Positions 19,863 to 31,150 of a stretch of 64,000 bases of DNA are shown here, piece by piece. Made by a program: the position numbers and the translations under genes. The first letter of the stretch is position 1, and the number at the start of each line of letters is the position of its first letter. Below the pieces are notes generated by a model. It saw only the letters and a list, made by a program, of their open reading frames with translations, made no database searches and was not told the origin of the DNA. This DNA comes from Pegoplata infirma (taxonomy: Eukaryota; Arthropoda; Insecta; Diptera; Anthomyiidae): assembly GCA_963921195.1 (NCBI GenBank), contig OY992540.1, positions 24,750,262 to 24,814,261 on the forward strand, given 5' to 3'.

Positions 19863-21418
19863 TGTAAAACTTCTATCGATTCTACAAATTTTTTTTTGCC
19901 CAGGAGAATCGTGGGATAACGATTATTACTATTTTTTAAAATTTTTTGAAAAAAATTTATTGTAATTTTCCAATCTTAAAATAATTTCTACTGCTCCAAT
20001 GGTGCGTCATAGAGGGGTCCTTTATAAGACCGACCCCCATTAATTTTTACGTCCTAACATTTCTTTGGAACTAACTAATACCTTATCTCCAATTTCTAAG
20101 GGGTTCCCACATAAAACGACATTTTTTTAAAATTGCTCCAACTGCTCTAACTGCCCTAATAGTGCCCTTAGAGCAACAAAATGTATGACCGATCCACAAT
20201 CTTTTTTGTAGTCTAAACATTTTCTCTGAACACACCTACCCTCTATCTTTAACTGTTAAGGCGGTCCCTATACAATGTTTTTTATTTTTTGTAAATTTGT
20301 TTTATTTAATCAGCTTCTACCGGTCTAATTGTGCGTCCGAGAGGGGTCATTAGTGAAACCGACCCCCATTTATTTTTACCCTCCAATATTTTTGTAAAAC
20401 ATACTTACGCCCTATCTCCACTCCCTAAGTAGGCTCCCATACAAATAACAGTTGGAGCAAATTTTATAAAAATTTAATTTTGAATGAAAGCCTACTTAGC
20501 GAGTTGAGATAGGGCTGTGGTATGTTTTACAAAATTGTTGAAGGGTAAAAATTAATGGGGGTCGGTCTCACTAATGACCCCTCTCGGGCGTACCATTGGA
20601 CCGGTAGAAGCTGATTAAATAAAACAAATTTACAAAAAATAAAAAAAATTGTATGGGGACCGCCTTAACAATTAGACATAGAGGGTAGGTGTGTTCAGAG
20701 AAAATGTTTGGACTAAAAAAATATTGTGGGTCGGTCATACATTTTGTTGCTCTAAGGGCACTATTGGAGCACATTTTGAAAAATGTCGTTTTGTGTGGCA
20801 GCCCCCTTGGAAATTGGAGTTCGGGTATTAGTTTGTTCCAAAGAAATGATAAGACGTAAAAATTAATGGGGGTCGGTCTTATAAATGACCCCTCTATGAC
20901 GCACCATTGGAGCAGTAGAAATGATTTTAAGATTGGAAAATTACAATAAAATTTTTTCAAAAAATTTTAAAAAATAGTAATAATCGTTATTCCACGATCC
21001 TCCTGGGCAAAAAAAAAATTGTAGAATCAATAGAAGTTTTACACAAAAAAATTTCAAAAAAATCGAAGAGTACAAACATTTTCAAAAATGAGATTTAAAT
21101 TTAAAAACTTAAAAATCGCATACTAGAACGCTTTTAAGATTTTTTTGGGATTTTTTTTTTAAAAAGAACGCAAAAAAACAAAAATTTTGAAAAAAAAAAT
21201 TAAATTTGGACCATTATTGAAGAAGTTATGAGTAAAAGAAGTTTGAGTAAAGGAACAAACTACCAATTTTTAAAAATTAGATATCTTTTGAACGGGTCAT
21301 CAAAAAAATCTGAAAATTTACCACGAAGGATTTTTCGAAGGGTACTAAAAACTGTAAACAAATTGGGAAAATCTAAAAAAAAAATTTCAAAGTGTCCGAT
21401 TTGACATGGAATGCCCCA
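19863..21418. mobile_element. Foldback FB1 copy 2, left end lost
   Basis: The right end ATGGAATGCCCCA at 21418 is followed by TA. The right arm is complete (GAAGTTTGAGTAAAGGAACA, TACCACGAAGGATTTTTCG). The left arm begins mid-element at AAACTTCTATCGATTCTAC, so the outer part of the left arm is missing. Arms meet at about 20450-20475. It abuts mini-me copy g and replaces that element's 5' part. Confidence 0.8.
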
Positions 21419-21420
21419 TA

Positions 21421-21939
21421 TATATTCATGATCACCGATCGATTTTAAGACATTCTAGCGATGTCCGTCTGTCCGTCTGTCTGTCTGTTGAAATGGTGAT
21501 CACGACCAAAATATTACACGGAGGTGACTGAAACTTTACACATTTATTGGAAGTTCTCCCGAGAAGTTTGGTATTGCATTTGAGCGATATCGGTTCAGCG
21601 GGTCAAAAGTTATGAACGAAAATGTAAGGACACCTCCAAAATCTTAGTACATTCAACATAACCTAAAAATACAAAATGCTTTAATTCGGCTTCTGGTTGA
21701 CATATGTGAACATAATTGAACACCAAATGGTATTTAAACAAGTACGAACATATTTTTTGACAAAAAAAGAAAAAATCGCGGATTTTTTTTTTACCATTTT
21801 TTTTTTTGCGGAAATTTTTTTTAATTTTTTTTTTTTCAAAGTAATTTCTTTTTAAATAAAGTTTTTTTCAATCATATTTTTGAAATTGTGGAGGGTATCA
21901 CTACATTTGGCAAGGCCGAGTTTAACGTTTTTACTTGTT
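21421..21939 (+). mobile_element. mini-me-like retroposon, 5'-truncated (copy g)
   Basis: Starts within the TA-rich TATTCATGATCACCGATCGA, then GATGTCCGTCTGTCCGTCTG (GTCY), GTTGAAATGGTGATCACGAC and a long match to copy b (3395-3815), ending GGCAAGGCCGAG and TTACTTGTTA. The 5' part is cut by the FB1 end. Confidence 0.75.
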
Positions 21940-22028
21940 ATAATTATAATAATAATTGCTTGAAAACTGTAAATGGCGTATACTTTAAGTATTTTGTAAT
22001 TGCCTTTAAATAACAATCATACGCAACG

Positions 22029-22990
22029 GTGCCCAGTGGTTTATTTTTAATAAATTGGCTATTAAAAAAGTAGGTACTGGACCGATTGCAGCGAAATTCA
22101 TTCTGGTAATAGCTAACGTAACTCTAACTGGACCCCACATGCTCAATAAGGTCACCACCAGGGACCCCTAATATTCCGAATCGCACAATGGGGCGTGGCA
22201 CCAGCCATTTAACCCAAAATTTTAAAATGATTTATCTTGGCTCATGGTTGACATATTAAAATAAAATTTTAAATAGGTTCTTATTTTATTGTTCTCAACG
22301 TTCTTCTGGTTATTTTGGTACCAATTATGGCTAAATCGGTTCAGGGGTTAAGAAGCTATGAGCAATTGAGATGAGTTTCAATATAAACCTCTATGATATG
22401 GCGTGGCAGCGCGTTTTTGTAGTTGTTGATGGTTGTTTGGCTTGTTGTTATTTGTATCAAAAGAAGTTAAAAATACGTAGTATGTGTCATACACGTGCCA
22501 CGTGGTTGCTTTTATATAATTTTTATATAATTTTCATACATACATATTTATAAAATATTTTTTTTGTTTTTTAAATATTTGCATTGCACTATAGTTCCGA
22601 TTATCACTTTTCTTGGCCAAAATTACAAAAATGGAAAAAATTTTGGTTTTAAATAGGTTTTGTGGTAAAAATTGTTATAATTTTTTTGTTTTCCATGTAC
22701 AATATAATAAAAAATTTTTTGTATTTAAACTCAAAAAATTAATTGAAAAAATTTAAAAAAATACTTTTTTTTTATTTTTAGCTAAATTTGTTTTTGAACA
22801 ATAAATGAGTTTGTACAAAAATAAAATATGTTTTCTGTTGTTTGTAAGTGTTTACGACTTTCTATAAAATCCATTTTGAGAAAATTGAATTTTGGCCAAC
22901 AAAGGTCGTCCGCGAAACCATAGTGCATTGGTTAACATTGTGGAGGGTATTTAAAGATTCGGCACAGCCGAATATAGCTTTCTTACTTGT
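22029..22990 (+). mobile_element. mini-me-like retroposon, 3' portion (copy h)
   Basis: Ends ACATTGTGGAGGGTATTTAAAG, TTCGGCACAGCCGAA and TTACTTGTTA, the family's 3' signature. The internal block CGAATCGCACAATGGGGCGT is found in reverse at about 57390-57415, linking it to copy j. The GTCY run is absent. A 60-codon open frame inside has no recognisable similarity. Confidence 0.6.
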
Positions 22991-23487
22991 TATATATAAA
23001 ATGGTAACTTAATTTGCTTTTGGTTTCATCCCATTCCTATTTGGAAAGTTCGTTTTTGTATCACTGTGTAATTAAATTGAAATTAATAATATTTTATTAA
23101 ACACTTAATTAAACACACAAAATTCATCTTGATAATAACAATTTCAAAAAGTTTACATTTAATTTACATTTTTATCTTTTCATTTTGTTGCATTCCTGTA
23201 TTTTGTTTCTTTCCTTTTACATTTTTAACATCCGTTTCCTGTTTTGATTTTACAAATTTATAACAACCTTTTTTAAAAAAAAAAAGGATATGTAAAATTT
23301 AACTGGTTTCCTTGTTTTCCATATAAATTTAAATAAACAAATATGAATATAAATTAAATAAAATAAATTTAATTTAAAAACAATATTATTGCAAGCTTTA
23401 ACAAAATATTTTTCTATTTAGACCAACAAAAAAAGTTAAATCAACATTTTATACAATGCAAGGCATTCAACCTTAAATGTAACAGAA
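22991..23487. other. No feature recognised
   Basis: AT-rich; no inverted or tandem repeats noted. Possibly ordinary single-copy DNA. Confidence 0.5.
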
Positions 23488-23492
23488 TAAAA

Positions 23493-24964
23493 TTGGCGCT
23501 ATGAAAAAACCCCCAATGAAATTACCCCCAAATAGGAAAATGAAAAAACCCCCAATGAATTTACCCCCAAATAAAATGAAATAAGCCCCAAAGAAAAATA
23601 ATGAAATTACACCCAAAACAAATGAAATTACCCCCAAATAAAAATGAAATTAACCCCAAATTTTGGGGTTTATTTCATAATTCAATATTTCCCAAATAAA
23701 AATATGAAAAAACACCCAAAAAATTAAATTAAGCTCAAAATAATTTAAATCACTTTTGCAATTGAAAATGTTTCATCATTAATATTTTTCTATTTTTAAT
23801 TTAAATGGAAACGCAATACGGAAAATCCTTTTTCGTTGAGGCAAACTTTAAAAGTGGGAGACTAAGACAGAATTTTTTAATTAACCGTTATAAAAAGTAA
23901 CCAATTTTCAAATAAAATTAGACTTTTTAATGTATTATTTGATAAAGTTATATAGAGATTGCTTATTATTAGATGTAATTTGATCCGAAAATTGGTCACA
24001 TATTTTATGTAAACTTAAGGTTTGCGCAAAGCTTCAAAAACATTTTCTAGGGTCTATTGAGACGTCTCAAAACTTAAGAGGCCCACATGTAATTTATGTT
24101 TATAAAAGCGAGGAATGTACACATTATTACATTCTAGCATTTATAAAAATAAAATGTTTACCTTTAAAAGATTTGAATGCATATGGGTATGTGTAAAGCG
24201 CCGCAGGCGAAAAATTTTTAGAAGAAATTTTAACAAAAAATAAAAAAAAAATCGCGCGATTTTTTTTTTATTTTTTGTTAAAATTTCTTCTAAAAATTTT
24301 TCGCCTGCGGCGCTTTACACATACCCATATGCATTCAAATCTTTTGCGCTGACTTTTTGACATATCACTTCAGCTTTGTTTCAAACTTCGTTTAGTTAAA
24401 CTTTATTAAATTAAAACCAACCTTTACTAAGCATTCTGTTTTTAGTTAAAGTTTAGCAATTGCCATAAACGCGGTGTTGCCACCATACTGATTATCGCAT
24501 TTCCAATTAGAAAAGTTGCCACCATTGCTAATTTTTACCAATAAAATACCAAATCATGCCAACACTCACGATTATTTTTGAAAATTAGCGGTTTTTAGTT
24601 TACGTTTCTGTACCTTAGTCCAAGAGTTTAGCTAAAAAAAATTAATTTAATCTGAATTTGAATTTGTTGTTTTAACTCGGTTTAATTGTACAACAAAGAT
24701 AAGTTTTTCCGGTAATGCAAAACTCTCAAAAAAATTAAATTAACTTTCAAAATCTAAACAAATGAAAATATCCCCAAATATTTTTTTTTATTTCTTTTTT
24801 CATTTAGGGATTATTTCATAATGAAGAAAACCCCAACATAAATAATGAAACAACCGCCAAAATAAATGAAAAAATCCCCAAATTAAATTTTACCATTTTT
24901 TTTGGGGATTTTTTCATTTTTCTGTTTGGGGGTTATTTCATTGGGGGTTTTTTCATAGCGCCAA
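23493..24964. mobile_element. Foldback D, 1.47 kb, TIR TTGGCGCTATGAAAAAACC, TSD TAAAA
   Basis: TTGGCGCTATGAAAAAACCC at 23493 is mirrored to 24964, and TAAAA flanks both ends (23488-23492, 24965-24969). The outer 200-300 bp are runs of an AAATGAAATTACCCCC-like unit on the left and its complement on the right. The centre is a zero-loop palindrome (24166-24345). The GCCTGCGGCGCTTT motif of the core also occurs at 4320. No coding capacity; superfamily unknown. Confidence 0.85.
24166..24345. repeat. Perfect 180-bp palindrome, zero loop
   Basis: Arms 24166-24255 and 24256-24345 are exact reverse complements meeting at ATCGC|GCGAT. They carry GTGTAAAGCGCCGCAGGCGA and an AAAATAAAAAAAAAATCGC inner end. 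Such palindromes are normally unstable in replication. Confidence 0.95.
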
Positions 24965-24989
24965 TAAAATTTTATAGAAAAAAGCTAAT

Positions 24990-26117
24990 AAAAATCTACA
25001 AAGGGAAGTATCTTAACCCTTATGAACCGATTTGGCTGAAACTTAAAATATATATAAAAGAGACGATTTTAAGGTTGGGGTGTCTCGGTTTATCGGCCAT
25101 ATCATAGTTTTAAAATTTGGTTGTCCCCTTATGATACAACACTCAAAAAAATAAAACTGTAAAGTTAACAAATTTTTTTGTTAACTCGAGTTTACTGGCT
25201 TTTCAGCAAATTTTTAGTTAAAATCAGCGTTTTAACTACTTTTTTGAGTCAAGTTCAATTTAGGGAAATACAAGTTTTGAACAAAATTTGAATTAATTTT
25301 TTTTTGAATTTTAAACTGAGTTTACGAATTTTTACTAAGTGAAAAATTTTTACTTTAAGTGAAAATTTTTTATATATTTCTTGTGTAGCCTCCTATGCAA
25401 ATCTCATAAGTTCTACTTAAGCTGAACTTAATGCTGTGAAAAAAAAAGAAAAAAATAAGTGCAGTGTTAGTGTTTAAAACTTACAATTTTGTACAAAAAA
25501 GTAACAGAAAGTTTAGCTGAATTCAACTAATTTTTTTTGTTAATATGTACATAAAAATGTTACAAAATTATCAGCTGAATTTTTAGTTAAAGTTAAGGCT
25601 TTTTTTGCTACATTCATTTTACGAAAAGTTAGCTAAATATTTTTAGTTAAATTAACTAGAAATTAAGTAGGTTTAAAATCAGGTGCTTTTTTAGTTAAAT
25701 TTAACTAAATTTTTTGCTAACTTAACAGTTTCTTTTTTTTTGAGTGAATGTGGACCTTCGGGAAAATTCCGAGAACTCCCGAACTAACAGGAATACCGTC
25801 TAGAGCAAAAATACGTGTCGACTTAAATTTAATAAAGATTATTTCATATTCATATGGACTTCGTAGGTCTATGTCTTCATACAAATTCCCCCCAAAATTT
25901 ACACATTTTCATGAAAAAAGTATTTAACGAAGCCAAACTTTTATAAGGTTATGCCATCGTTAGATAGGCATTAAAAAAACCTTTCTTCTCATATGTAAAC
26001 ATCATATAGTTTTTTAAAAAGAAATGGCTGAAAAATCCAAAAAACGATTTTTCGCTATTTTTTGACCCATGTTTTGAACCCCTAAATCCCCGATATGGCT
26101 GATAGAGAAAAATAAAA
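24990..26117. mobile_element. Element A copy 3, interrupted by MITE M4
   Basis: TTTGGTTGTCCCCTTATGAT (left of M4) and CCTTCGGGAAAATTCCGAG, ACTAACAGGAAT and TAATAAAGATTATT (right) follow the same order as 440-640 of copy 1. The right part continues with AAAAAAACCTTTCTTCTCATATG as at 745-770. Terminal repeats are not clear. Confidence 0.55.
25137..25746. mobile_element. MITE M4, about 0.61 kb, TIR CACTCAAAAAAA
   Basis: CACTCAAAAAAATAAAACTG at 25140 mirrors CTTTTTTTTTGAGTG ending at 25746. The interior repeats AGTTAA(C/A)-type blocks (GTTAAAT, AGCTGAATT) over and over. TA precedes at 25135-25136 with CAA between; the right flank is AATG, so the target duplication is unclear. Confidence 0.7.
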
Positions 26118-26119
26118 AA

Positions 26120-26618
26120 AACAAGTAAGAGTGTTAAATTCGGCTGTGCCGAATCTTTTATACCCTCAAACATGAAAAAAAATAAAAAAAAACTGCAGGG
26201 GCGTTTTCTTTTTTTTTTGGGGGGGGGGGGGGGGGTCGGTAGTGGTAATGGGGAGGGGCCAAATTTCCTCTCGAATATGTGTTTAAAAATTCATTCTTAT
26301 GCTTTTTGCGCTAAAGAAATACAAGTTTATCAATATTTAAAAAAAAAAATTATTCCACGCCCATAAAAGGGGGGGGGGCGGACCGAAAAAATTACATTTT
26401 CTAATTCTTTGGGTCCAAATGCAGGGCTTTGAACTTCATGTAGCATAAAAATGTTGCATTTGTTATACAAAAACACAAAAAAATCATGTAAAAAAATGGA
26501 ATTTTTCAGAGGTTGGTTTAGTTCTTCAAGAGGGAACTTTTTTATCCCTGGTCAGATTTTGCTCATTTACGAACTTAACCTGCCTAGGAACATAAGACAT
26601 AGTTGGAGGGTATAAAAA
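26120..26618 (-). mobile_element. mini-me-like retroposon with internal deletion (copy i)
   Basis: Matches copy c from AACAAGTAAGAGTGTTAAAT through the long G run (26219-26236), TTAGTTCTTCAAGAGGGAAC and ACATAAGACATAG, then jumps straight to TTGGAGGGTATAAAAA. The GTCY and TA runs kept in copy c are missing here. Confidence 0.7.
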
Positions 26619-26830
26619 TTTGATGAAAAAAAAAAATTTGATGAAAAAATAAAATTAATGAAAAAAAAATTTTTTGACGAAAAAACAAAAAAATTGATGA
26701 AAAAAATATTTTGATGAAAAAAAAATTTTTGATGAAAAAAAAATTTGATGGAAAAAAAAAATTGATGAAAAAAAATTGAGAAAAAAAAATTTTGATAAAA
26801 AAAAAATAATGAAAAAAGAAAAGTTTGATG
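26619..26830. repeat. Low-complexity TTTGATGAAAAAAA array
   Basis: About 13 loose copies of a 13-18-bp unit TTTGATGAAAAAAA directly after the TTTGATG at the mini-me end. Phe- and Ser-rich open frames on minus are artefacts of this array. Two more units appear at 27553-27580. Confidence 0.8.
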
Positions 26831-26851
26831 CAACTCTGAGAAAATCTACTA

Positions 26852-27365
26852 CACTCAAAAAAATAAAACTGTAAAGTTAACAAATGTTTTTTTGTTAACT
26901 CGAGTTTACTGGCTTTTTAGCAAATTTTTAGTTAAAATCAGCGTTTTAACTACTTTTTTAGTTAAGTTAAATTTACGAAAATACTAGTTTTGAACAAATT
27001 TTGAATTAATTTTTTTTGTTGACTTTAAAACTGTGTTTAAGAATTTTTATTAATTAATTTGCTGATTTTTCGTAACATATTTGTCGAGGGAAAAAAAGTT
27101 AGAAATTTCTTGTGTAGCCTCCTATGCAAATCTCATAAGTTCTACTTAAACTGAACTAAACTGTGAAAAAAAAGAAAAAAAATAAGTGAAGTGTTAGTGT
27201 ATAAAATCAATATTTAACAAACTTACAATTTTTTTTACAAAAAGTTTAGCTGAATTTAATGTTTTTGTTAATACATACATAAAAATATTACGAAATTTTC
27301 AGCTGAATTTTTAGTTAAAGTTACGTTTTTTTGCTACATTCATTCTGTGTTAGAAAAAGTTAAAA
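26852..27365. mobile_element. MITE M5, M4 family, right-truncated
   Basis: TA (26850-26851) then CACTCAAAAAAATAAAACTG, and a close match to M4 (AACTCGAGTTTACTGGCTTTT, CTTGTGTAGCCTCCTATGC) through GCTACATTCATT near 27335. After about 27345 the match stops and no mirrored end is seen. Confidence 0.65.
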
Positions 27366-27765
27366 ATATATTGATTGATCCACATAGCCTGTGTTGTCAA
27401 TTATTTTTTTCAGATTTTCTCATTGTACAACAAAAATAATTATTTATCAGAAATAATTAATATAGACTCAAACCGAAATAAATAAAACTTCAGTTATAAA
27501 TATAAAGTGCAACAATAAATAGAACAGAATTAATACTCAAAAAAAATAATTTAATGAAAAAAAAATTTGATGAAAAAAATTTTTTTTTTTGTTGAAAAAT
27601 AATTATGTTACGTTTTATTCACCAGCTGGTGAAAAACGGTTTTATTCACCACGAGGTGAATTATTATCCAAGTTACAATCCCAAGTTAATAAAATTTTTG
27701 GTTTTAAGAAAACGAAAATAGTAATTCTTGTTTTCTTTTTCGTTAATTCTTAGCTTATATAGTCA
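27366..27765. other. Unassigned, with a tandem inverted motif
   Basis: Mostly AT-rich. At 27610-27652 the block ATTCACCAGCTGGTGAA is followed by ATTCACCACGAGGTGAA, two near-palindromes about 28 bp apart. Nothing else recognised. Confidence 0.45.
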
Positions 27766-28106
27766 AATTGAGGTGGCGTCCTGCAACTTTTTAAAAATTA
27801 GACACCAGCCTAAAAACATTATCATGTTAAAAAAAAATCTACACCTAATTTTTAAAGTAATCTTTTTACCTTTAAAATGGTACCTATTTAGAAATTGTAA
27901 GTTGTATAGTTTTTTGTATGTGTACCTTATTGAAATTTTTAGGTTTTTGCCAATTTTCAATCCGCCATATTTCGAAAACCGAAAAGTTTTGGAGCCAGAA
28001 AGGTAATGATTTTAGGAAAACTACCCATTTGCAATATCTTTGTCAATTTTCATTAAAATCGAAGTTGATAAATCTGAATGCTTTGCGGTTTGACCTTTAC
28101 ATTTAA
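27766..28106. mobile_element. Solo arm of foldback FB3
   Basis: TACCTTTAAAATGGTACCTATTT, TTTTTGCCAATTTTCAATCC, CCATATTTCGAAAACCGAAA and GGAGCCAGAAAGGTAATGAT line up with the right arm of the FB3 copy at 39795-40050. No opposite arm is nearby. The open frame here resembles the frame at 37916-38143 only because the DNA is homologous. Confidence 0.7.
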
Positions 28107-29221
28107 AATGCTCACACCATTCTTTGGAATCCATATACAATTTTATTGTTTTTAATTGAGAAATTTCTGAGAAATTATTATACTTGTTCTTTTCGCAAAC
28201 AAAATAAAGTTAGTAAAATTCCTAAGAAGTCCTTAAAAAAACTCCTATTATTATCAACTCTGCTTTACACTACTCGATAATAATAGACTATTTACCAGAA
28301 AACACTATCAAAAAAAATATTTTATAAAAAGAGTGTGCGCAGTTGAATACAGCTGAAGTTTTATATTGTAGGTGTTCTTTTTTTTTAATAAAATGCACTT
28401 GTGCTTTAAATAAAAAATACAAAAAAAAAAACAACTTTCCATTTTTGGTTAACAAAATAATAAAAAAAAAAAATAACAAACTTTTGCATTCATTACAAAA
28501 AATTTCTTGTTAAATATTTGCCTTTAAACTTAACATACTTTTCGCTTTAGCCAAGCAAGCACGTCACAACAATGAGTAAAGCCATTTTTAAACTTGTATG
28601 AGTATTTTCTATATTTGTATAATATTTATGGTTGTATGAGTGTTGACTGTTTAAGTACTTCTTTTGGCTGTTGCATTGCAATGCTTTAAAGCATAAAAAG
28701 CTTTTTTCTTCTTCTTAGTCACCCTTATGTGGTTCTTTTTGTTGTATTTACGCCATGTGCTGATTCTTTTTCATTTTGAGAAAACCAACCATGTTGTTGG
28801 TTGTTTACATTTGTATTGTTGTTGTTTGTTTTGCTATTGTTTTTCCTGTATGTGTGTATGTGTTTGCTTGTTTGTGTGCCCTGTTGAGATTCTTGCTAAT
28901 GACCCGGTACTACTCAAACCATCTATACGAAGTGTTATGTTCGAACATGTATGATGGGAAAAGCTTTTCATTTTGTATACATTCATGTGATAACAATAAA
29001 TTGTGGGTACAATAAATGAAAAAATTATTATATTTTCATTTAACATTTGTTTAATTTTTTATTTGTTAAATAAAGAAATTTCGTTAAATTTATCATTAAT
29101 AAATTAATATTTTGAATGATTTTTATTAAAAAAAATAATAATTGTTTTATTTGGCCTTTAAAATATTGTATGTTAAGTAAGGTTATTCTAGCTCGAGGTC
29201 ATTTTTCTTTACTAATTACAC
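28107..29221. other. No repeat recognised; possibly single-copy
   Basis: The longest stretch in the window without element signatures, with more even composition at 28550-29000 (including a GTGTGTATGTGTTTGCTTGT stretch). Overlapping short open frames on both strands show no recognisable protein. At 29185-29205 the motif TAGCTCGAGGTCATTTTTC marks a fragment of the repeat C end. A candidate for ordinary intergenic or intronic DNA. Confidence 0.45.
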
Positions 29222-29636
29222 GAGATCAGAACACGTGTTGGCTAACAAGGGAAATCTCCTTAGTGTCACACTCCGATGTTTGTGAAATTTAAATATATTG
29301 TTCAGAACAAATATTAATTCGACACGCATTTTTTTAACGGCCCGAACTCATTTTAAGGGGGGTCAATTTGTATGGGGGAAATTGACTGTTTTCAGTTTTT
29401 TACGATTTGCGCCTATTTAATCAAAACTAATATAGGCAGATTTGGTATCAGATTTAAGGTATTAAGAAAACTTATCTCGTGGTGCTAACAAAGTGCCAAA
29501 AAAGAATTATTAACAAGAATGTCCTAAAATTTTGGTATTTTACTCAATATGACGAAAAGTTGAACATGTTTGGACACGTTCTTTACACACTTGATTAGGT
29601 TTTCCAAAGACCTTTTATTTGGTATGCATCATGAAT
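29222..29636 (-). mobile_element. Element E copy 2, minus strand, uninterrupted
   Basis: ACGGCCCGAACTCATTTTAAG, TACGATTTGCGCCTATTTAA, ATCTCGTGGTGCTAACAAAG and TTTCCAAAGACCTTTTATTTG are the reverse complement of 4806-5400 without MITE M1. The TIR ends are not clear on this copy. Confidence 0.65.
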
Positions 29637-29724
29637 AAAATAAGAGATAAACAAAATAAACTGAAAAAATTACCCAGTATGCAAAATGTGTCGATATCGA
29701 TTCGAAAAAGAATCGTTTTCTCTA

Positions 29725-30181
29725 CACTCAAAATATTTTGTAAGTAAATTCAACTGAAAATACATTTAAAACAATCGTTTTTCCTTTTAAAAAACGGACT
29801 ACTTATATTTCACTTGAAACAACATACTTTTTCAGTTATTTTTAAACGTTCATAAATGACTAGACATTCCGTAAAAACAAACGATATTTCAGTTATTTTA
29901 ACTGATTACAATTTTTTATTTTGTGAAGTAAAAAAAAATTTTTTTGAATAACAAACTACAAAAACCGTACTTCTGTAAAATTATACGGTATAATCAATTA
30001 CAAATAATTTAACTGATAAAATTTTTTTCCGTAAATTTTTGTAGTTTATTGGTTTAACAACTGAATAAATCTTTCAATAATTTAGTTTTTTTGAAAAACA
30101 AACGATAAAAAGTTTAAAACAGCTTTACCTAAAAACTGTTTTGAATAACCGTAAATAGTTACTGTAAAACTTTTCTAGGTG
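29725..30181. mobile_element. MITE M6, 457 bp, TSD TA
   Basis: TA (29723-29724), CACTCAAAATATTTTGTAAG, then repeated blocks such as AACTGAAA and ACGATATTTCAGTTATTTTA, ending AACTTTTCTAGGTG before TA (30182-30183). The two ends are only loosely inverted. A reverse copy is M7 at 31985-32478. Confidence 0.75.
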
Positions 30182-30472
30182 TAAGAATTTCATCGATATC
30201 GAGTTCGATATAATGTCGATATAAAGCGTGTTTTCCTATGTGGCATGCAAGGTGATATAGAATCGAGTATTGGTACAGGATTCGATTCGATTTTTAATCG
30301 AAATTTTCATGAATTTCGATACATTTGTTTTTTAATAATTTAGTTAATTGTTTTAAAAACGGTAAGAATTAAAAAAAAATTATTACTTACTACTACTTAC
30401 TTACAATTAACTAATTTTTACTAATTTAATTTATTTATTCTTTAAATTTAATTTTTACTAATTACTATTTTT

Positions 30473-30547
30473 ATCTGCCTCACTTGAGATTTGAACTCAG
30501 AACTCCTAGTTTACTGGTTGAACGCCTTACTCCTTCAGCCAAAGTTT
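30473..30547 (-). tRNA. tRNA-like sequence (pseudo-tRNA or SINE head)
   Basis: On minus: TTTGGCTGAAGGAGTAAGGC (A-box-like, TGGCTGAAGGAG) and GAGTTCAAATCTCAAG (B-box-like GGTTCAAATCC), spaced as in a tRNA gene. The acceptor and T stems are poor, so a working tRNA is unlikely. It lies inside element P. Confidence 0.45.
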
Positions 30548-30751
30548 GATAATAAAAGTAGTTTTTTAAAATTACTTTTACTAAAATTTGAATTTTTTAT
30601 TATTATTTGAATTGCCTTTAAATTATAATTTGTATTATTATTTGAATTACCCTGTTTTTATATTCATTTTATTTTGTTTTGACACACTTCTCCCAATTTG
30701 AAAATATTTTTATTTCAAAATATATATTAGTACAAACAAATTTCAAGTTGT

Positions 30752-30830
30752 GTATGGCCTAGTTGGTTAGCAGGTTCGGCAGCTTATGATTTGTAGATTT
30801 TTGGCCTTGGTTCAAACTCCGGTCGCGGAT
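30752..30830 (+). tRNA. tRNA-like sequence (pseudo-tRNA or SINE head)
   Basis: TATGGCCTAGTTGGTTAGCA (A-box-like TGGCCTAGTTGG) and, about 40 bases on, GGTTCAAACTCC (B box, 30809-30820). Followed by a T run at about 30831. The stems are degenerate. It lies in element P, about 0.3 kb from the minus-strand one. Confidence 0.5.
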
Positions 30831-31150
30831 TTTTTTTTTATTGTTCTAGTGTTAGATATTATTTTTTTTAATAATAAAAGTAAAATTTGTGGAATTTTTG
30901 TAAAATTTAATAAAATTAAAACTCGATATTATATTGAAAATAAATATTTTTTTATGGAACAACAAATACGATAATTCCTAAAATGTAGATAGGAAATCAT
31001 TTCGAAATCGATTAGTTTTTCATTAAAAATATGAGTTCGAGAAACGTTAAAATATCGACTGTATATAATATCGACTTCGAATCGTTTTTGCGGAAAAGCC
31101 TCGAAAAAACTTCGAAAAAATTGTCGCCTCGAAACTGTGCAGACTGGGTA

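Larger units (their letters stand above)
29671..31150. mobile_element. Element P, TIR CCCAGTMTGCA, TSD TA
   Basis: TACCCAGTATGCAAAATGTG at 29671 mirrors CTGTGCAGACTGGGTA ending at 31150. If TA is the duplication, the ends are CCCAGT. The interior starts and ends with TCGATATCGA/TCGAA-rich sequence. It contains MITE M6 and two tRNA-like sequences. No protein recognised. Confidence 0.65.

Noticed and set aside
26219..26236. Long G homopolymer as a quadruplex regulatory site
   Set aside because: It is a conserved internal feature of one mini-me subtype (also near 12525), with no gene nearby.
26567..26883. Overlapping Phe-rich minus-strand frames that look like membrane proteins
   Set aside because: They are translations of the TTTGATGAAAAAAA low-complexity run.
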